Origin: Pseudomonas kilonensis
GTDB lineage: Bacteria > Pseudomonadota > Gammaproteobacteria > Pseudomonadales > Pseudomonadaceae
Assembly: GCF_001269885.1 (NCBI RefSeq)
Contig: NZ_LHVH01000027.1
Coordinates: 119,092-183,091, forward strand
Length of the DNA stretch: 64,000 nt
Direction: 5' to 3'
How positions within the stretch are numbered: the first letter of the stretch is position 1; every line of letters begins with the position of its first letter. The notes beneath the pieces are model-generated. The model saw only the letters and a list, made by a program, of their open reading frames with translations, was not told the DNA's origin and searched no databases. The translations under genes were made by a program, and so were the position numbers. This document shows, piece after piece, positions 49,952 through 59,686 of the stretch.

Positions 49952-51156
49952 GCTGCACTGGCCTGGACTTGCAGGCGCGCCACCGGACGTTCACGTACGG
50001 GCCAGTTCAACGCCGCCGCCAACAGGCTGAGCAGGATCGACACCTGCCAGATCAAGTCGTAGCTGCCGGTGCGGTCGTACACCACCCCGCCCAACCAACC
50101 ACCGAGGAAAGAGCCCAACTGGTGGAACAGGAACACGATCCCACCCAACATCGAGAGATTTCGTACACCAAACAGAGTCGCCACGGTGCCGTTGGTCAAC
50201 GGTACCGTCGACAGCCACAGCAAGCCCATCGCCATGCCGAACAAGTACGCTGTCGTGGTCGTCACCGGCAGCCACAGGAACAAACCGATCACCACCGCCC
50301 GCAACAGGTACAACCCGGTCAACAGGCGCGGCTTGGACATGCGCCCGCCCAGCCAACCGGCGGTATAGGTGCCGAAGATATTGAACAACCCGACCAGGGC
50401 CAGCACGGTGGTGCCGACGCTGGCGGGCAGGTGCTGGTCCACCAGGTACGCCGGCAAATGCACACCAATGAACACAACTTGGAACCCGCAGACAAAAAAG
50501 CCCACCGCCAGCAGCCAGAACCCGGAGTGACTGCACGCCTCGCGCAAGGCTTCGCCCAGGGTTTGCTCATGGCCGGCGACCGGCAATGGCGCGTCCTTGA
50601 GCATGCTCACCAGCGGCACGATCAACGCCACCAGCAGCCCCAGCGCCAACAACGCCGCCGACCAACCGAGCCAGCCGATCAGCCCCAGCGTACCGGGCAG
50701 CATGGCGAACTGGCCGAAGGATCCGGCGGCACTGGCGATACCCATGCCCATGCTGCGTTTTTCCGGCGGCACGGCCCGTCCGACTACACCCAGAATCACC
50801 GAGAACGACGTGCCCGACAGGCCGATGCCAATCAAAAGACCCGCGCTCAACGACAAGGACCATGGCGAGTCGGCCATGCCCATAAACACCAGGCCGACGG
50901 CATAAAGAACACCGCCGATCAACACCACCTTCGCCGCACCGAAGCGGTCGGCCAGCGCACCGGTGAACGGCTGCGCCAGGCCCCAGATCAGGTTCTGCAA
51001 GGCAATGGCAAAGGCGAACACCTCGCGGCCCCAGCCAAACTCGCTACTCATGGGCGCCAGGAACAGGCCGAAGCCATGCCGCACGCCCAGGGACAACGCC
51101 AGGATCAGCGCGCTGCCCACCAGGACCCAACCACAGGTACGCCACATCGATGTCAT
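49948..51156 (-). CDS. MFS transporter (monocarboxylate/oxalate-type)
   Basis: The 402-residue, 12-helix major facilitator has GVRHGFGLFLAPMSSEFGWG (~24-43), typical of the OFA/monocarboxylate-like group, and motif A-like GALADRFGAAKV. ATG 51156 follows CGGAGAATAAGA. A GGGTATATACCC palindrome lies in its leader and a near-copy lies before the adjacent MarR gene, so the MarR protein probably controls it. The substrate is unknown. Confidence 0.88.
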   Translation of the reverse strand: MTSMWRTCGWVLVGSALILALSLGVRHGFGLFLAPMSSEFGWGREVFAFAIALQNLIWGLAQPFTGALADRFGAAKVVLIGGVLYAVGLVFMGMADSPWSLSLSAGLLIGIGLSGTSFSVILGVVGRAVPPEKRSMGMGIASAAGSFGQFAMLPGTLGLIGWLGWSAALLALGLLVALIVPLVSMLKDAPLPVAGHEQTLGEALREACSHSGFWLLAVGFFVCGFQVVFIGVHLPAYLVDQHLPASVGTTVLALVGLFNIFGTYTAGWLGGRMSKPRLLTGLYLLRAVVIGLFLWLPVTTTTAYLFGMAMGLLWLSTVPLTNGTVATLFGVRNLSMLGGIVFLFHQLGSFLGGWLGGVVYDRTGSYDLIWQVSILLSLLAAALNWPVRERPVARLQVQASAA

Positions 51157-51173
51157 TCTTATTCTCCGCTCGC

Positions 51174-51185
51174 GGGTATATACCC
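51174..51185. promoter_or_regulatory. Putative MarR operator before the MFS gene
   Basis: GGGTATATACCC is a perfect 12-bp palindrome located between the MarR gene end and the MFS start, 18 bases before the ATG. Confidence 0.65.
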
Positions 51186-51208
51186 ACTTATCATCGAACG
51201 AACCGGCT

Positions 51209-51613
51209 TCATGCCAGTTCATCCAGCAAGGCTAGCAAGGTCGCGCGCTTTTCCGCGCCCAGCTTATCGATCAGTTTCTGCTGCGCCGCTTCCCAGGCCG
51301 GCAACGCCGCCGCCAGCCGGGCCTGCCCCGTTTCAGTGAGCACGACAATGCGGTTGCGCAGGTCGTCACCCTCGGCCAGCGCCACCAGCCCCTCGCCTTC
51401 CAGCACCCGCAGGTTACGCCCCAGGGTGCTGCGGTCCAGGCCCATGGCCTCGGCCAGGGAAGAAATACTCGGCTGGTCCAGGCGCGCCAGGTTGCTCAGC
51501 AAAGAATACTGGGCGACATTGATCCCGAAGCCGTCGAGGGCGCCGTCGTAATACCTGCTGACGCCACGGGCGGCACGACGCAGGTTGATGCACAAACATT
51601 GGGAAGGAAGCAT
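51209..51613 (-). CDS. MarR-family regulator
   Basis: The 134-residue protein has a MarR winged helix (~34-100) with SSLAEAMGLDRSTLGRNLRV and the wing segment LAEGDDLRNRIVVLTETG. ATG 51613 follows GGGGTATATACACGCACC; the longer frame upstream crosses REP sequences. It is the upstream neighbour of the MFS gene on the same strand, 52 bases apart, and both have GTATATAC-type palindromes in front. Confidence 0.88.
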   Translation of the reverse strand: MLPSQCLCINLRRAARGVSRYYDGALDGFGINVAQYSLLSNLARLDQPSISSLAEAMGLDRSTLGRNLRVLEGEGLVALAEGDDLRNRIVVLTETGQARLAAALPAWEAAQQKLIDKLGAEKRATLLALLDELA

Positions 51614-51618
51614 GGTGC

Positions 51619-51630
51619 GTGTATATACCC
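51619..51630. promoter_or_regulatory. Putative MarR operator before the MarR gene
   Basis: GTGTATATACCC differs from the perfect palindrome at 51174 by one base and sits 5 bases before the MarR ATG, indicating autoregulation. Confidence 0.6.
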
Positions 51631-51698
51631 GGGGTTGGCGGAATGCAAATTTAAATGAGGCGTTTCGGTCTTGCTCATTTAAGGATTGATTGAATCCG

Positions 51699-51968
51699 TG
51701 ACGAGAGAGCTTGCTCCCGCTTGAGTGCGAAGCACTCATCAAAGAGGGGCTTGCTCGCGATAGCGGTGGGTCAGCTTGTAGTGATGTTGACTGTGCCGCC
51801 GCCTTCGCGAGCAAGCTCGCTCCCACAGTTTTTCCCGGTCGTGCACAGAACTCGCATGCGCCACAAATCCCCTGTGGGAGCGAGCTTGCTCGCGATAGCG
51901 GTGGGGCCGTTTGCAGTGATGTTGACTGTGCCGCCGCCTTCGCGAGCAAGCTCGCTCCCACAGTTTTT
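51699..51968. repeat. REP array with one repeated spacer
   Basis: A truncated element of the GAGAGAGCTTGCTCCCGC family is followed by two REP pairs whose spacers share GTGATGTTGACTGTGCCGCC. The units repeat at about 130 bp. The rest of the gene-free stretch 51631-52286 holds a hairpin AGCCCTGCCTCAGGGCT near 52180 and no supported gene. Confidence 0.85.
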
Positions 51969-52286
51969 CCGGGTCGTGCACAGACCTCGCAGCGCTGCGT
52001 CCTTCCCGTCATCCGTTCTTGCGCTTTTGCTCGCGGCCTCATGCGCATAGAAAAAAGCCATGATTATCAAAGGCTTTGGCCTAAAAGCCGTTCCGATAAC
52101 CCTTGATGGACATTCACCACCTGTAATGTCTGACAGGTTTCAGGTGGCTTGAATCGAGATATAACGACCCCGTGCCTCCAGCCCTGCCTCAGGGCTTGAA
52201 GACGGGTCGTGTGAACCATGCCATCAAGAAGTAGGAAGATTCCGCCGCCCCCACGCCATCATTGATGATGAATGGGAGTTTCAGTC

Positions 52287-52562
52287 ATGTACCACAGCAC
52301 CGCGATTTCTGGACGTTCGTCGCCATATCAGGGCCCTCTCCATTCCACGGAGAGCAACCCACCCCAAGCGATTCGACTCACCAAACGTGAAAAGGAATTC
52401 CTGCAGTGGAGCGAAGCCGGCAAATCTTCCTGGGAGATTTCCATGATCGTCGATTGCAGCGAAGCCAACGTCAATTATCACTTCAATAACATCCGCCGAA
52501 AATTCGGCGTCAGTTCGCGGCATCTCGCGGGGAAGATTGCGCGGGAATGCGGCTTGATCTGA
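52287..52562 (+). CDS. Stand-alone LuxR-type HTH protein
   Basis: The 91-residue protein consists almost only of a LuxR/GerE DNA-binding domain (~31-88: LTKREKEFLQWSEAGKSSWE, then ISMIVDCSEANVNYHFNNIR). ATG 52287 lies 8 bases after GGAG; ATG 52272 is in-frame but has a poorer site. With no receiver or autoinducer domain it is a small single-domain regulator, perhaps of the adjacent RHS region; that is inference from position. Confidence 0.85.
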   Translation: MYHSTAISGRSSPYQGPLHSTESNPPQAIRLTKREKEFLQWSEAGKSSWEISMIVDCSEANVNYHFNNIRRKFGVSSRHLAGKIARECGLI

Positions 52563-52660
52563 GCGTTCTGAAACCATCATCCGACAAAAGCGCACCGCCA
52601 TGATCAGTTCGGACCTGGCCATGACGGTGGGATGGTGACGTTTGCTCTTTTTTATTGAAC

Positions 52661-55600
52661 TCAGCTCAAACGGAGTATCTGCGCACGCCAACTAGCCAGA
52701 TCGTTAGCACTTATATCGCTTTCCCGTTTACTGTTCATCATTTTATCTATTCTCTTTTGCAAAGCAGCTATCTTCGCTTGATTGGGGTTTGTCCTAGGCA
52801 CATCTGGTATAGGTGCAACTTGCTTAGGCTGGATAGGCACCGGATCAGGTGCCGACCTCGATGCGTCTGGAAGAGGCATTGGCTTTCGTCGTGAATGATC
52901 GATGAATCCTGGAGGTCTGCGGTTTCTTGCGAGATCAGCAATACTGCCTGTTTCAAAATTTTGATTCCTGGGTCGGGCAATGTAGCGTCTTTCTTTTGGA
53001 AGCTCAGATATATAGCCGGTTTCAACAACTAGGCGGCTGGGCTGGCTGGTAGTCGACGGAAGAGCGCCACCGGACACCTCTGACACGTTGGCGGTACCGG
53101 ATGCGACTCTAGTGTTTAATGCCTTAACCGGACTTTTGACCAATTGGGGAGGCACTTTGATTGGCGTCATAATCTTGGGGGGCGCGAATAGCCGACCTAT
53201 CACATGCCCCGTCGGATCCGTAAAACTAATCGGATCCCCCAGGCAATAGGTGTAAGCATTCAGCCCCCCATCCCCAAACGGACTCCAACTGTCCGGGCTA
53301 TGAAACCTCATCAACACCGGATTGAACGCCCGATAGCCCTTCCCCAGCAAGTACCAACCCGTTTGGGTTTCCCGCCGCTCGCCGTTGTAACCCAGGTGGC
53401 TGCTGACCGACGCTTCATCCACGCGATGGCCGTACGGCGTATAGACAAACTCCTGGGTTGCATCGCGATCGATTTCCCACAGCACGCTGTTCTTGTCATC
53501 ACCGGCCAACAATAACGACTTTGGGTCAGCACCCGCCTGGTGCTCGGCGAGCACGACACCGTCTGCGCGTAGGAAACTGCTGCTGCTGGCACCTTTGACC
53601 AGGCTCGTCAATTCACCGCCCTGGTAAAAGCGCTGCTCTTTCCCACTCCCATCATCCAGGCCGGCCAGCGTGTCCAATGGGTCGTAGCTGTAGCCGGTAT
53701 CCCCCCCTCCCGACGGATCACTGACGGAAACCAACCGACCGAGAGGGTCATATTCGAGCCTGCGGTTTTCTTCGTCGCGGATCAGATGGCCGTCGGCGTC
53801 ATACTCGAGCACTATTTCGGGTGGGTAACCGGGGACTCCTGTATTGGTTATTCTGCGCAATTGCGTCGGGTCCTTCGGGTCGTCATAGATATAGACAGCC
53901 ACATTGATACCTTCAGGAGACGTGGTATTCACTCGGATCAGATTGTCCAGCGCATCGAATCGGAACAGCTGACTGAGAATGACTTTACCGTAGGGGTCCA
54001 CTGGCGGTTCGCTGCCTTCACAGGTGTAGAGCACCAAGCGCCCACGCGGGTCGTATTCGTAAGTTTCCTTGCGCAACAACGTCTCGCCTTTGGACAGGGT
54101 TCGCTCGATCAATGCATCAACGCTGTTATATACCTGGGTCAGTTGCTGCTCGACACCGTCAAGGTCGAAGTTACGCTGTATTTCACGCCCCAACCCGTCG
54201 TAATGCAGGCTGATTGTCACGCCCTGCCCGCCGACGCGGTCCAGGGTGCTGACTGAACTGAGCTGCCCCAGGCTATCGAACGTAAAATCCGAAGAGAGCG
54301 TGTTACCAAGACGGGTTTGTTCGAGACGGTTCGCCTTGTCGTAGGTATACGACTGGGTCTGTTCCAGCACATCGGTATAGCTCAGTAAAAGACCCAATCG
54401 ACTGTGCTGGTAGTGCATCGCATAAGTGTCTTCCCCTTGTACCCGCGTCTCGCTTTTCAGCTCGCCGGTCGTGAAATAATCACGGGAGAGCTCCAATCCG
54501 CCTTCCTTGCAACTGACAAGTCGAGCATTTTTACCGTCTCGTACATATTCAGCCGTGACGCCTCCTGGTAGGCTCCGCTGGCTGGGTTCTTCACCCAATT
54601 GAGGTTGATAGACATAATTGATCAGCTGATTGCTGGCGGTGGTCAGGGTCGCCGGTTGGGTTTGCCCCGAATCGTAGGTGAACGTTTGCTTGCGTCCCCC
54701 CGTAGTCGACTCGACCTTGCGTCCCAATCCATCGAAAACCTGCTGGCCCAATTCAATACCGTTGACACTTATTTCCGTCGGAAGGTCTTCCGAACTATGC
54801 AGTGCATAGCTGCGTCGAACCGTAGCACCACCGGGAAGAACAGTGGTCACCATACGGTCAAAGATATCGTAGGTGTACTTTGTAGTGGCATCGCGAGCGT
54901 CAGTTTCCTCGACAGTTCGCCCGAGCCCGTCATAACCATAACGGTGCCGACTAATCAGCGTTCCGTCGGTCTCGAAGCGCTCCACATGATCGGGCTTCTC
55001 CAACAAGTTCAAGTAGGTCACCGTTTTACCGCTGACCTTCGCCTCAGTGTCGGTTCCTTCCCGCCAAGCGGTCTGGATAGGGCCTTGCCATAGCTCAGAA
55101 CCAATCGGATTCGTCTCTTCGTAGACCTTGATCCCGTCCGGTCCGGTGACACTGCGCTGCGCGCCCCACCCGTCGTACTCGTAGGTGGAGGCCAACGCCG
55201 CCTGCTGCTCATCGCGCCAGTCGTATTGAGTTTCCTCGGTCAGGTCCCCAAACACGTCGTAACTCGCCGAATACGTCTGACGGAACTCTTCGGCACGCAC
55301 AAGGTTATCGGCGTCCTGGCGTTCTGCATACACCGGACGGTTAAGCCCATCGACCCGTGTCCGGGTCTTCACGCCCTTGACGTCAGTGACCAATTGCTCG
55401 GCCCGCTGTCCATCCAGGGCGGTCAGTAGGTACGAATACTGACGCGTTGCTTCGAACTCCGGTTCGTCCGGCGCGACGGTTTCGGTCACGACGCGAGTCA
55501 GGGCGTCGTACGTGTAGCGAATTTTCACTTCATTGTCGTCGCGAGTCAGCAATGGCTGACCGTGAAGCAATGAGTCTTCACTGACGATCGTTTTTCGAAC

Positions 55601-57349
55601 CTCGCCATCGGGCGCGTCATCGTAACCGATGAAGGTTTCAGTGGTTTCCAACACGGTTTCACCGGTCAACACGCTCGGCAGCGTCTTGTATTCATACAAG
55701 GTCGTACTGGTCGTGCCATTGAGCAGGGTTTGCTGGCTGGCCAGGCGGCCATGCAAGAACGCGTTCCCAATCAACTCGTGGTAAGTGCGCAAGGTCTGCT
55801 GCAAGGTGGTTTCGTTGGCGCCCTCCACCTGCATCAGGGTTTCGCTGTCCATCGCCAGCCAATCGTCCACCCCGCTGCCGTTCAGCGGCTTGTGCGCGCT
55901 GTAGCGCAGACGGGTGCGCAGCGTCGGCGCGCCCGGCTCGCCTTGGGATGATGGGTACACCGTGGTGTCTTTGAGGTTGCGTTCGAAACGGTCCGCCGGG
56001 CAACCGTCCTCGCCGTTCTTGGAATAGTAGGTGTAGACGGTCCTGATACCGTTGGGCTCAACCTGTTCGATATGGTTGCCCTGGTCGTTGTAGACGCTGC
56101 GGGTGATTTCGGCGCGGTATTGGGTCGCGTCGTTGTCCAGCTCCCAACGGGTGGTGACTTCCTTGGGGAACTGGAACTGCGGGACCTGGCGCTCGAACGG
56201 CACATCCTCGGCGTAATACTGGGTGCTGACACGCTTGACGCAATGTTCCTGTTTGGTTTTTTCTTCCACCAGCAAGTGAAAACGGTTGTAACTGCGTTCG
56301 ACTGTGCGCGCCACCTGGCCGCCGACCATCAAGCGGGCGGTGCTGCCGTATTCATAACGGGCCTGCAGTTTGTACAGCGGGTCCATCCCGTCTTCCCAAC
56401 TGACGGTTTCACCGGCGCCGAGGAAGTTATGGCTGGTGTAGCTGAATTGCACCTCGACCATCGTTTCATCGGCGTTTGGCTGGCCAAAGTCGGGGTAGCT
56501 GCGATGGCGGGTGACCCGCGGCAAGTTGGGGCGCACAACGCCGCCCGGATAAGGGTGCCCGGTGTCGGCATAAGTGAGGATTTCCCGACCGCCAACCGGT
56601 GTTTTGATTTCGTGCAGGCACAGGATGTTGCGGATCGGCCCGTTGCCATAGCCAAAACGCCAGGAGCCCTTGTCGGGCGTGGGCAAGACGATCTCGGTGA
56701 CCCAGCCGCTGGCATTGAGCTTCATTTCATAACGCGCCAGCGCGGTGCCATTAGGGCCGTCGTAGGGCCGCACGAGGATCTCCACCCACTCATCGTTGGC
56801 CTGGCGGTTGATTTGCAGCAGTTCGCCCTGGGCATCGCTGATGCTGTGCAGGCACTGTCCGCCACGGAACGATGCATAGGCAAGTGTGAGGCTGTGGCCG
56901 GCAGGCGACTTCACGCTCACAGGCAAGGCGACCCGGGTAAGATCGCCGCCGACTTGAAGCTCTTCGACCATCCCCGACTTATGCAACACGCGGTAGCGGT
57001 TGCCGCCCAGATTTTCGAAATGGAAAGTGTCGAGTTTTTTTTCCTTCATATCCGGAAGCGAACCGCTGCCGGTGACTTTGAAGGTTTCCCCGGTGCTCAA
57101 GGCCAAAATGTTGTTGGAGGGCGTGAACTGGCTCAAGTTCAAGTTCCAGCCCACCCCGAAGCCGGAGTCCAGGATATTGATCGGACTGAAAGTCAGGTTC
57201 AAAGGGAAGGCCGGGCCGCACAGCCAGTTACTTTGGACCTCGGGCAGGTCGATGGAAACGGTGTATTGCCCGGTGCGCGGGTCAACACCGCCTTGTACGT
57301 AGCTCATGAAGCCGAAGGCTTGGGAATGTACGGTACTGGAAGTGGTCAT
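52661..57349 (-). CDS. RHS repeat protein with proline-rich tail
   Basis: The 1,562-residue protein starts at ATG 57349, 7 bases after GAGGGA. The N-terminal ~300 residues resemble the entry domain of insecticidal/YD-repeat RHS proteins (YVQGGVDPRTGQYTVSIDL, NLTFSPIN, DSGFGVGWNLN). YD repeats follow, and the core ends at LNAYTYCLGDPISFTDPTGH (~1370-1390). The remaining ~170 residues are basic and proline-rich without a recognised catalytic domain, ending in a short coiled coil (NQAKIAALQKRIDKMM). No immunity-like gene follows. The N-terminus differs from that of the Rhs protein at 18.6-23.4 kb, so this is another lineage. No signal peptide is evident. Confidence 0.88.
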   Translation of the reverse strand: MTTSSTVHSQAFGFMSYVQGGVDPRTGQYTVSIDLPEVQSNWLCGPAFPLNLTFSPINILDSGFGVGWNLNLSQFTPSNNILALSTGETFKVTGSGSLPDMKEKKLDTFHFENLGGNRYRVLHKSGMVEELQVGGDLTRVALPVSVKSPAGHSLTLAYASFRGGQCLHSISDAQGELLQINRQANDEWVEILVRPYDGPNGTALARYEMKLNASGWVTEIVLPTPDKGSWRFGYGNGPIRNILCLHEIKTPVGGREILTYADTGHPYPGGVVRPNLPRVTRHRSYPDFGQPNADETMVEVQFSYTSHNFLGAGETVSWEDGMDPLYKLQARYEYGSTARLMVGGQVARTVERSYNRFHLLVEEKTKQEHCVKRVSTQYYAEDVPFERQVPQFQFPKEVTTRWELDNDATQYRAEITRSVYNDQGNHIEQVEPNGIRTVYTYYSKNGEDGCPADRFERNLKDTTVYPSSQGEPGAPTLRTRLRYSAHKPLNGSGVDDWLAMDSETLMQVEGANETTLQQTLRTYHELIGNAFLHGRLASQQTLLNGTTSTTLYEYKTLPSVLTGETVLETTETFIGYDDAPDGEVRKTIVSEDSLLHGQPLLTRDDNEVKIRYTYDALTRVVTETVAPDEPEFEATRQYSYLLTALDGQRAEQLVTDVKGVKTRTRVDGLNRPVYAERQDADNLVRAEEFRQTYSASYDVFGDLTEETQYDWRDEQQAALASTYEYDGWGAQRSVTGPDGIKVYEETNPIGSELWQGPIQTAWREGTDTEAKVSGKTVTYLNLLEKPDHVERFETDGTLISRHRYGYDGLGRTVEETDARDATTKYTYDIFDRMVTTVLPGGATVRRSYALHSSEDLPTEISVNGIELGQQVFDGLGRKVESTTGGRKQTFTYDSGQTQPATLTTASNQLINYVYQPQLGEEPSQRSLPGGVTAEYVRDGKNARLVSCKEGGLELSRDYFTTGELKSETRVQGEDTYAMHYQHSRLGLLLSYTDVLEQTQSYTYDKANRLEQTRLGNTLSSDFTFDSLGQLSSVSTLDRVGGQGVTISLHYDGLGREIQRNFDLDGVEQQLTQVYNSVDALIERTLSKGETLLRKETYEYDPRGRLVLYTCEGSEPPVDPYGKVILSQLFRFDALDNLIRVNTTSPEGINVAVYIYDDPKDPTQLRRITNTGVPGYPPEIVLEYDADGHLIRDEENRRLEYDPLGRLVSVSDPSGGGDTGYSYDPLDTLAGLDDGSGKEQRFYQGGELTSLVKGASSSSFLRADGVVLAEHQAGADPKSLLLAGDDKNSVLWEIDRDATQEFVYTPYGHRVDEASVSSHLGYNGERRETQTGWYLLGKGYRAFNPVLMRFHSPDSWSPFGDGGLNAYTYCLGDPISFTDPTGHVIGRLFAPPKIMTPIKVPPQLVKSPVKALNTRVASGTANVSEVSGGALPSTTSQPSRLVVETGYISELPKERRYIARPRNQNFETGSIADLARNRRPPGFIDHSRRKPMPLPDASRSAPDPVPIQPKQVAPIPDVPRTNPNQAKIAALQKRIDKMMNSKRESDISANDLASWRAQILRLS

Positions 57350-57386
57350 GGTCAATCCCTCGTTACTAAGATCAAGGAGTTGAAAA

Positions 57387-57953
57387 TTAAGGCGAAGGAG
57401 GTACGGCTGAAGTTTGTATTCGGATACAAGAGAGCTCGTCTCTGAATGAGCTATTTACTTGCAGATCGACCATTTGCAGTCCAGGTTCGATTATCTGGTT
57501 TTTTTGAAAGGTGGTGAGGTATTCAGTTTCAATAATCGACGTGCTGGTTTGTTTCTTTATTGTTTTTAGTGATATCCATGTGTTTTTACTGTACTTTCCG
57601 CAATCTCCGCTATCGCCTAAAAAAATGGTGGTGGCTGAAGGCAATTCAGCCAGTTGGATTGAACGGGTTTTGTCATTCCAGCCAGAGCACCCTGGCGGGG
57701 TCGGGGGGTTAACGAAGCTGTAAGTTATGGCTGTACCCGGTTCTGGCACAATCAGTCTGCAAATACCATTGTCCTTGTCCCTAAGTACAATTGTGCCGGT
57801 TGCCTTGTTTTGTTCGGGGGAACTGGTCGCTTTTTTATTGTTGTCGTTGGACCGGGGGGGAATAGAAGGGCTGGTCTCCGAAAATGCAACGACTGAGTAG
57901 ATAAGATTGTTAGCCAACAATAAGCTGAAAGCGATCGCCTTGACGGGGTTCAT
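57387..57953 (-). CDS. Exported hypothetical protein upstream of the RHS gene
   Basis: The 188-residue protein has a signal peptide-like N-terminus (MNPVKAIAFSLLLANNLIYS) and a low-complexity S/K/N-rich stretch. The mature domain has four cysteines (NGICRLIV, GCSGWND, GDCGKYS, SCIRIQ) that could form two disulfides in the periplasm. ATG 57953 is preferred over GTG 57959. It is 37 bases upstream of the RHS gene on the same strand, likely one operon. No family is recognised. Confidence 0.75.
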   Translation of the reverse strand: MNPVKAIAFSLLLANNLIYSVVAFSETSPSIPPRSNDNNKKATSSPEQNKATGTIVLRDKDNGICRLIVPEPGTAITYSFVNPPTPPGCSGWNDKTRSIQLAELPSATTIFLGDSGDCGKYSKNTWISLKTIKKQTSTSIIETEYLTTFQKNQIIEPGLQMVDLQVNSSFRDELSCIRIQTSAVPPSP

Positions 57954-58122
57954 GGTCACTGTCCCATATCGAGTGGTGGCTGATGCGGAAAACTAAACAT
58001 AACGTTATCATCGAAATGAGCCCTTGAAACCTAACAGTTCTGTTAGTAGACAGCGTTCCCCCACGAAACCTACAGTGTCATCGCTGATGTTCTCTTGAAT
58101 TTGAATACTCAAGGAATAAGTC

Positions 58123-59640
58123 ATGGTGGACTCGAACTTACGCCCAGAGCTCCCAGCCCAGCAGCCGGGGGATTCTGATGAAAGAGGGCCAGAATCGCTT
58201 CGAGCATTCTGCTACGCAGGAAAACATCTCCAAGTCAGCAAGCTGCCGGTCCCGCACATAAAGGAATCTCACGACCGGTCGGTGAAAACCGCCGATGTCA
58301 CTTCAGCAGGCGCCACGGCTGTGGTACCGCCCTATCAGGCCATGCGTGTCGGGGATGAGGTCATCTTCAGTTGGCAAGGCTACTTCCAAGGCGTACCGGA
58401 AACTGTGTATCAGGAGTCCAAAGAAATCAGGGCTGAGCACTTGCACCAGCCGTTGACGTTCACCGTGCCCTATATCGAGATTGGTTCTATTGAGGGTGAA
58501 TATGCCGATATCAGCTATCGCGTTGAGTATGCTGAACAGCCCGCACAGCCCAGCGAGTCCGAACAACAGCGGATTGACATCGTCGATCCCGGTTCCGCTT
58601 TGTTGCCTTCTATCACGGTCAAAGGCCATACCGCAGGCCCAATCAACCCGGGACATTACCCTGATGGCCTGACCTTGCAAGTCAAACCGTTTCATCCGGA
58701 CCTCCAGGATAACGATTGGGTGCTGTTGTATTGGACCGGTAGCGAGAAAATCAAGAGTGTTACCAAGGCCCTGCGGGTCGATCGTTCGACATTGGATAGC
58801 GGTCTTTTCGAGTTTTATATCGAGCCGCACTGGCTGACAGTAAACAGCAACGCCCAGGTAAAAGTGCTTTATCAGTACGCCCGGGCCGGTGTTGCCCTGT
58901 CGGCTGAGCCTTTACTGCTGGATATCAGCAAGCCACTGCACCTGCCCGCCCCGATTATTGAAGATGTCACCCCGGGTGCGGACAACCATGGGACCTGGGC
59001 AGCGACTACCAATGGGGCTTATGTCAATGTGCCCGATACGGCGGAAATCGGATCGGGCAGCGTAGAGGTGCATTGGCAAGGGCATCCAAATGGTGGGCGC
59101 CATGTTGCGACTGATCCTGTTTCGGGCAGACGTTTTCACATTCCATCCACTGCTATTGCAGCCAACATGTCGACCGTCGCACAGGGACGTTATTTCCCGG
59201 TGTTTTATTGCGTCGACGGTGAACCTTCTGTCCGTTTCAACCTGCTTGTCGAGCCGTTGCCTGCGACACGCTACCCGTCTACAACCTCCGTGCACATCTC
59301 GGGCGGTCAGATGAGTCTGGCCGCAGTGCCGTTTAGCGGCGCGGATTTGATCATCGAGTCTTCGGGTTTCGATGCTTGGCCATTCATGGCAGTAGGGCAG
59401 CTGTTGATGATGGAAGCCACTGGCGTCGACGGCAACGGTAATACCTCATACCCCGTACGTAATGCGCTGCCGGTTACAGACGCTGAGTTCAGAAACAAAA
59501 AAGTAACAGCAAAGCTGCCAAAGCAATTTTTGGAAACACTCATGCTTGGTGAACCGTTTTCACTAAAAGCACGCGTCAGCTTTGACGGTGGTGAAACGTT
59601 TACGAGCTTTAAAGATACCACTGCAACGCTGGTTCGCTAA
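58123..59640 (+). CDS. Protein of tandem Ig-like beta domains
   Basis: The 505-residue protein begins after AAGGAATAAGTC and shows at least three repeats of ~100 residues. Each has the pattern GD(x)V(x)xxW(x)G early and V(x)Y later: VGDEVIFSWQG (~75), DNDWVLLYWTG (~196) and GSGSVEVHWQG (~309). The repeats end in hydrophobic L(x)I strands, which suggests Ig-like sandwich domains. There is no signal peptide, so export, if any, must use a special route. It is divergent from the RHS operon and followed by two large paralogues. Confidence 0.75.
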   Translation: MVDSNLRPELPAQQPGDSDERGPESLRAFCYAGKHLQVSKLPVPHIKESHDRSVKTADVTSAGATAVVPPYQAMRVGDEVIFSWQGYFQGVPETVYQESKEIRAEHLHQPLTFTVPYIEIGSIEGEYADISYRVEYAEQPAQPSESEQQRIDIVDPGSALLPSITVKGHTAGPINPGHYPDGLTLQVKPFHPDLQDNDWVLLYWTGSEKIKSVTKALRVDRSTLDSGLFEFYIEPHWLTVNSNAQVKVLYQYARAGVALSAEPLLLDISKPLHLPAPIIEDVTPGADNHGTWAATTNGAYVNVPDTAEIGSGSVEVHWQGHPNGGRHVATDPVSGRRFHIPSTAIAANMSTVAQGRYFPVFYCVDGEPSVRFNLLVEPLPATRYPSTTSVHISGGQMSLAAVPFSGADLIIESSGFDAWPFMAVGQLLMMEATGVDGNGNTSYPVRNALPVTDAEFRNKKVTAKLPKQFLETLMLGEPFSLKARVSFDGGETFTSFKDTTATLVR

Positions 59641-59686
59641 ACCGGAGTACAAGCCGCCGGCGCTATTATCGGTGAGAGAGGTTGTC

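Noticed and set aside
52281..52691. 136-codon minus-strand frame opposite the LuxR-type gene
   Set aside because: The + strand frame has a recognisable HTH domain and ribosome-binding site; the opposite frame has neither.
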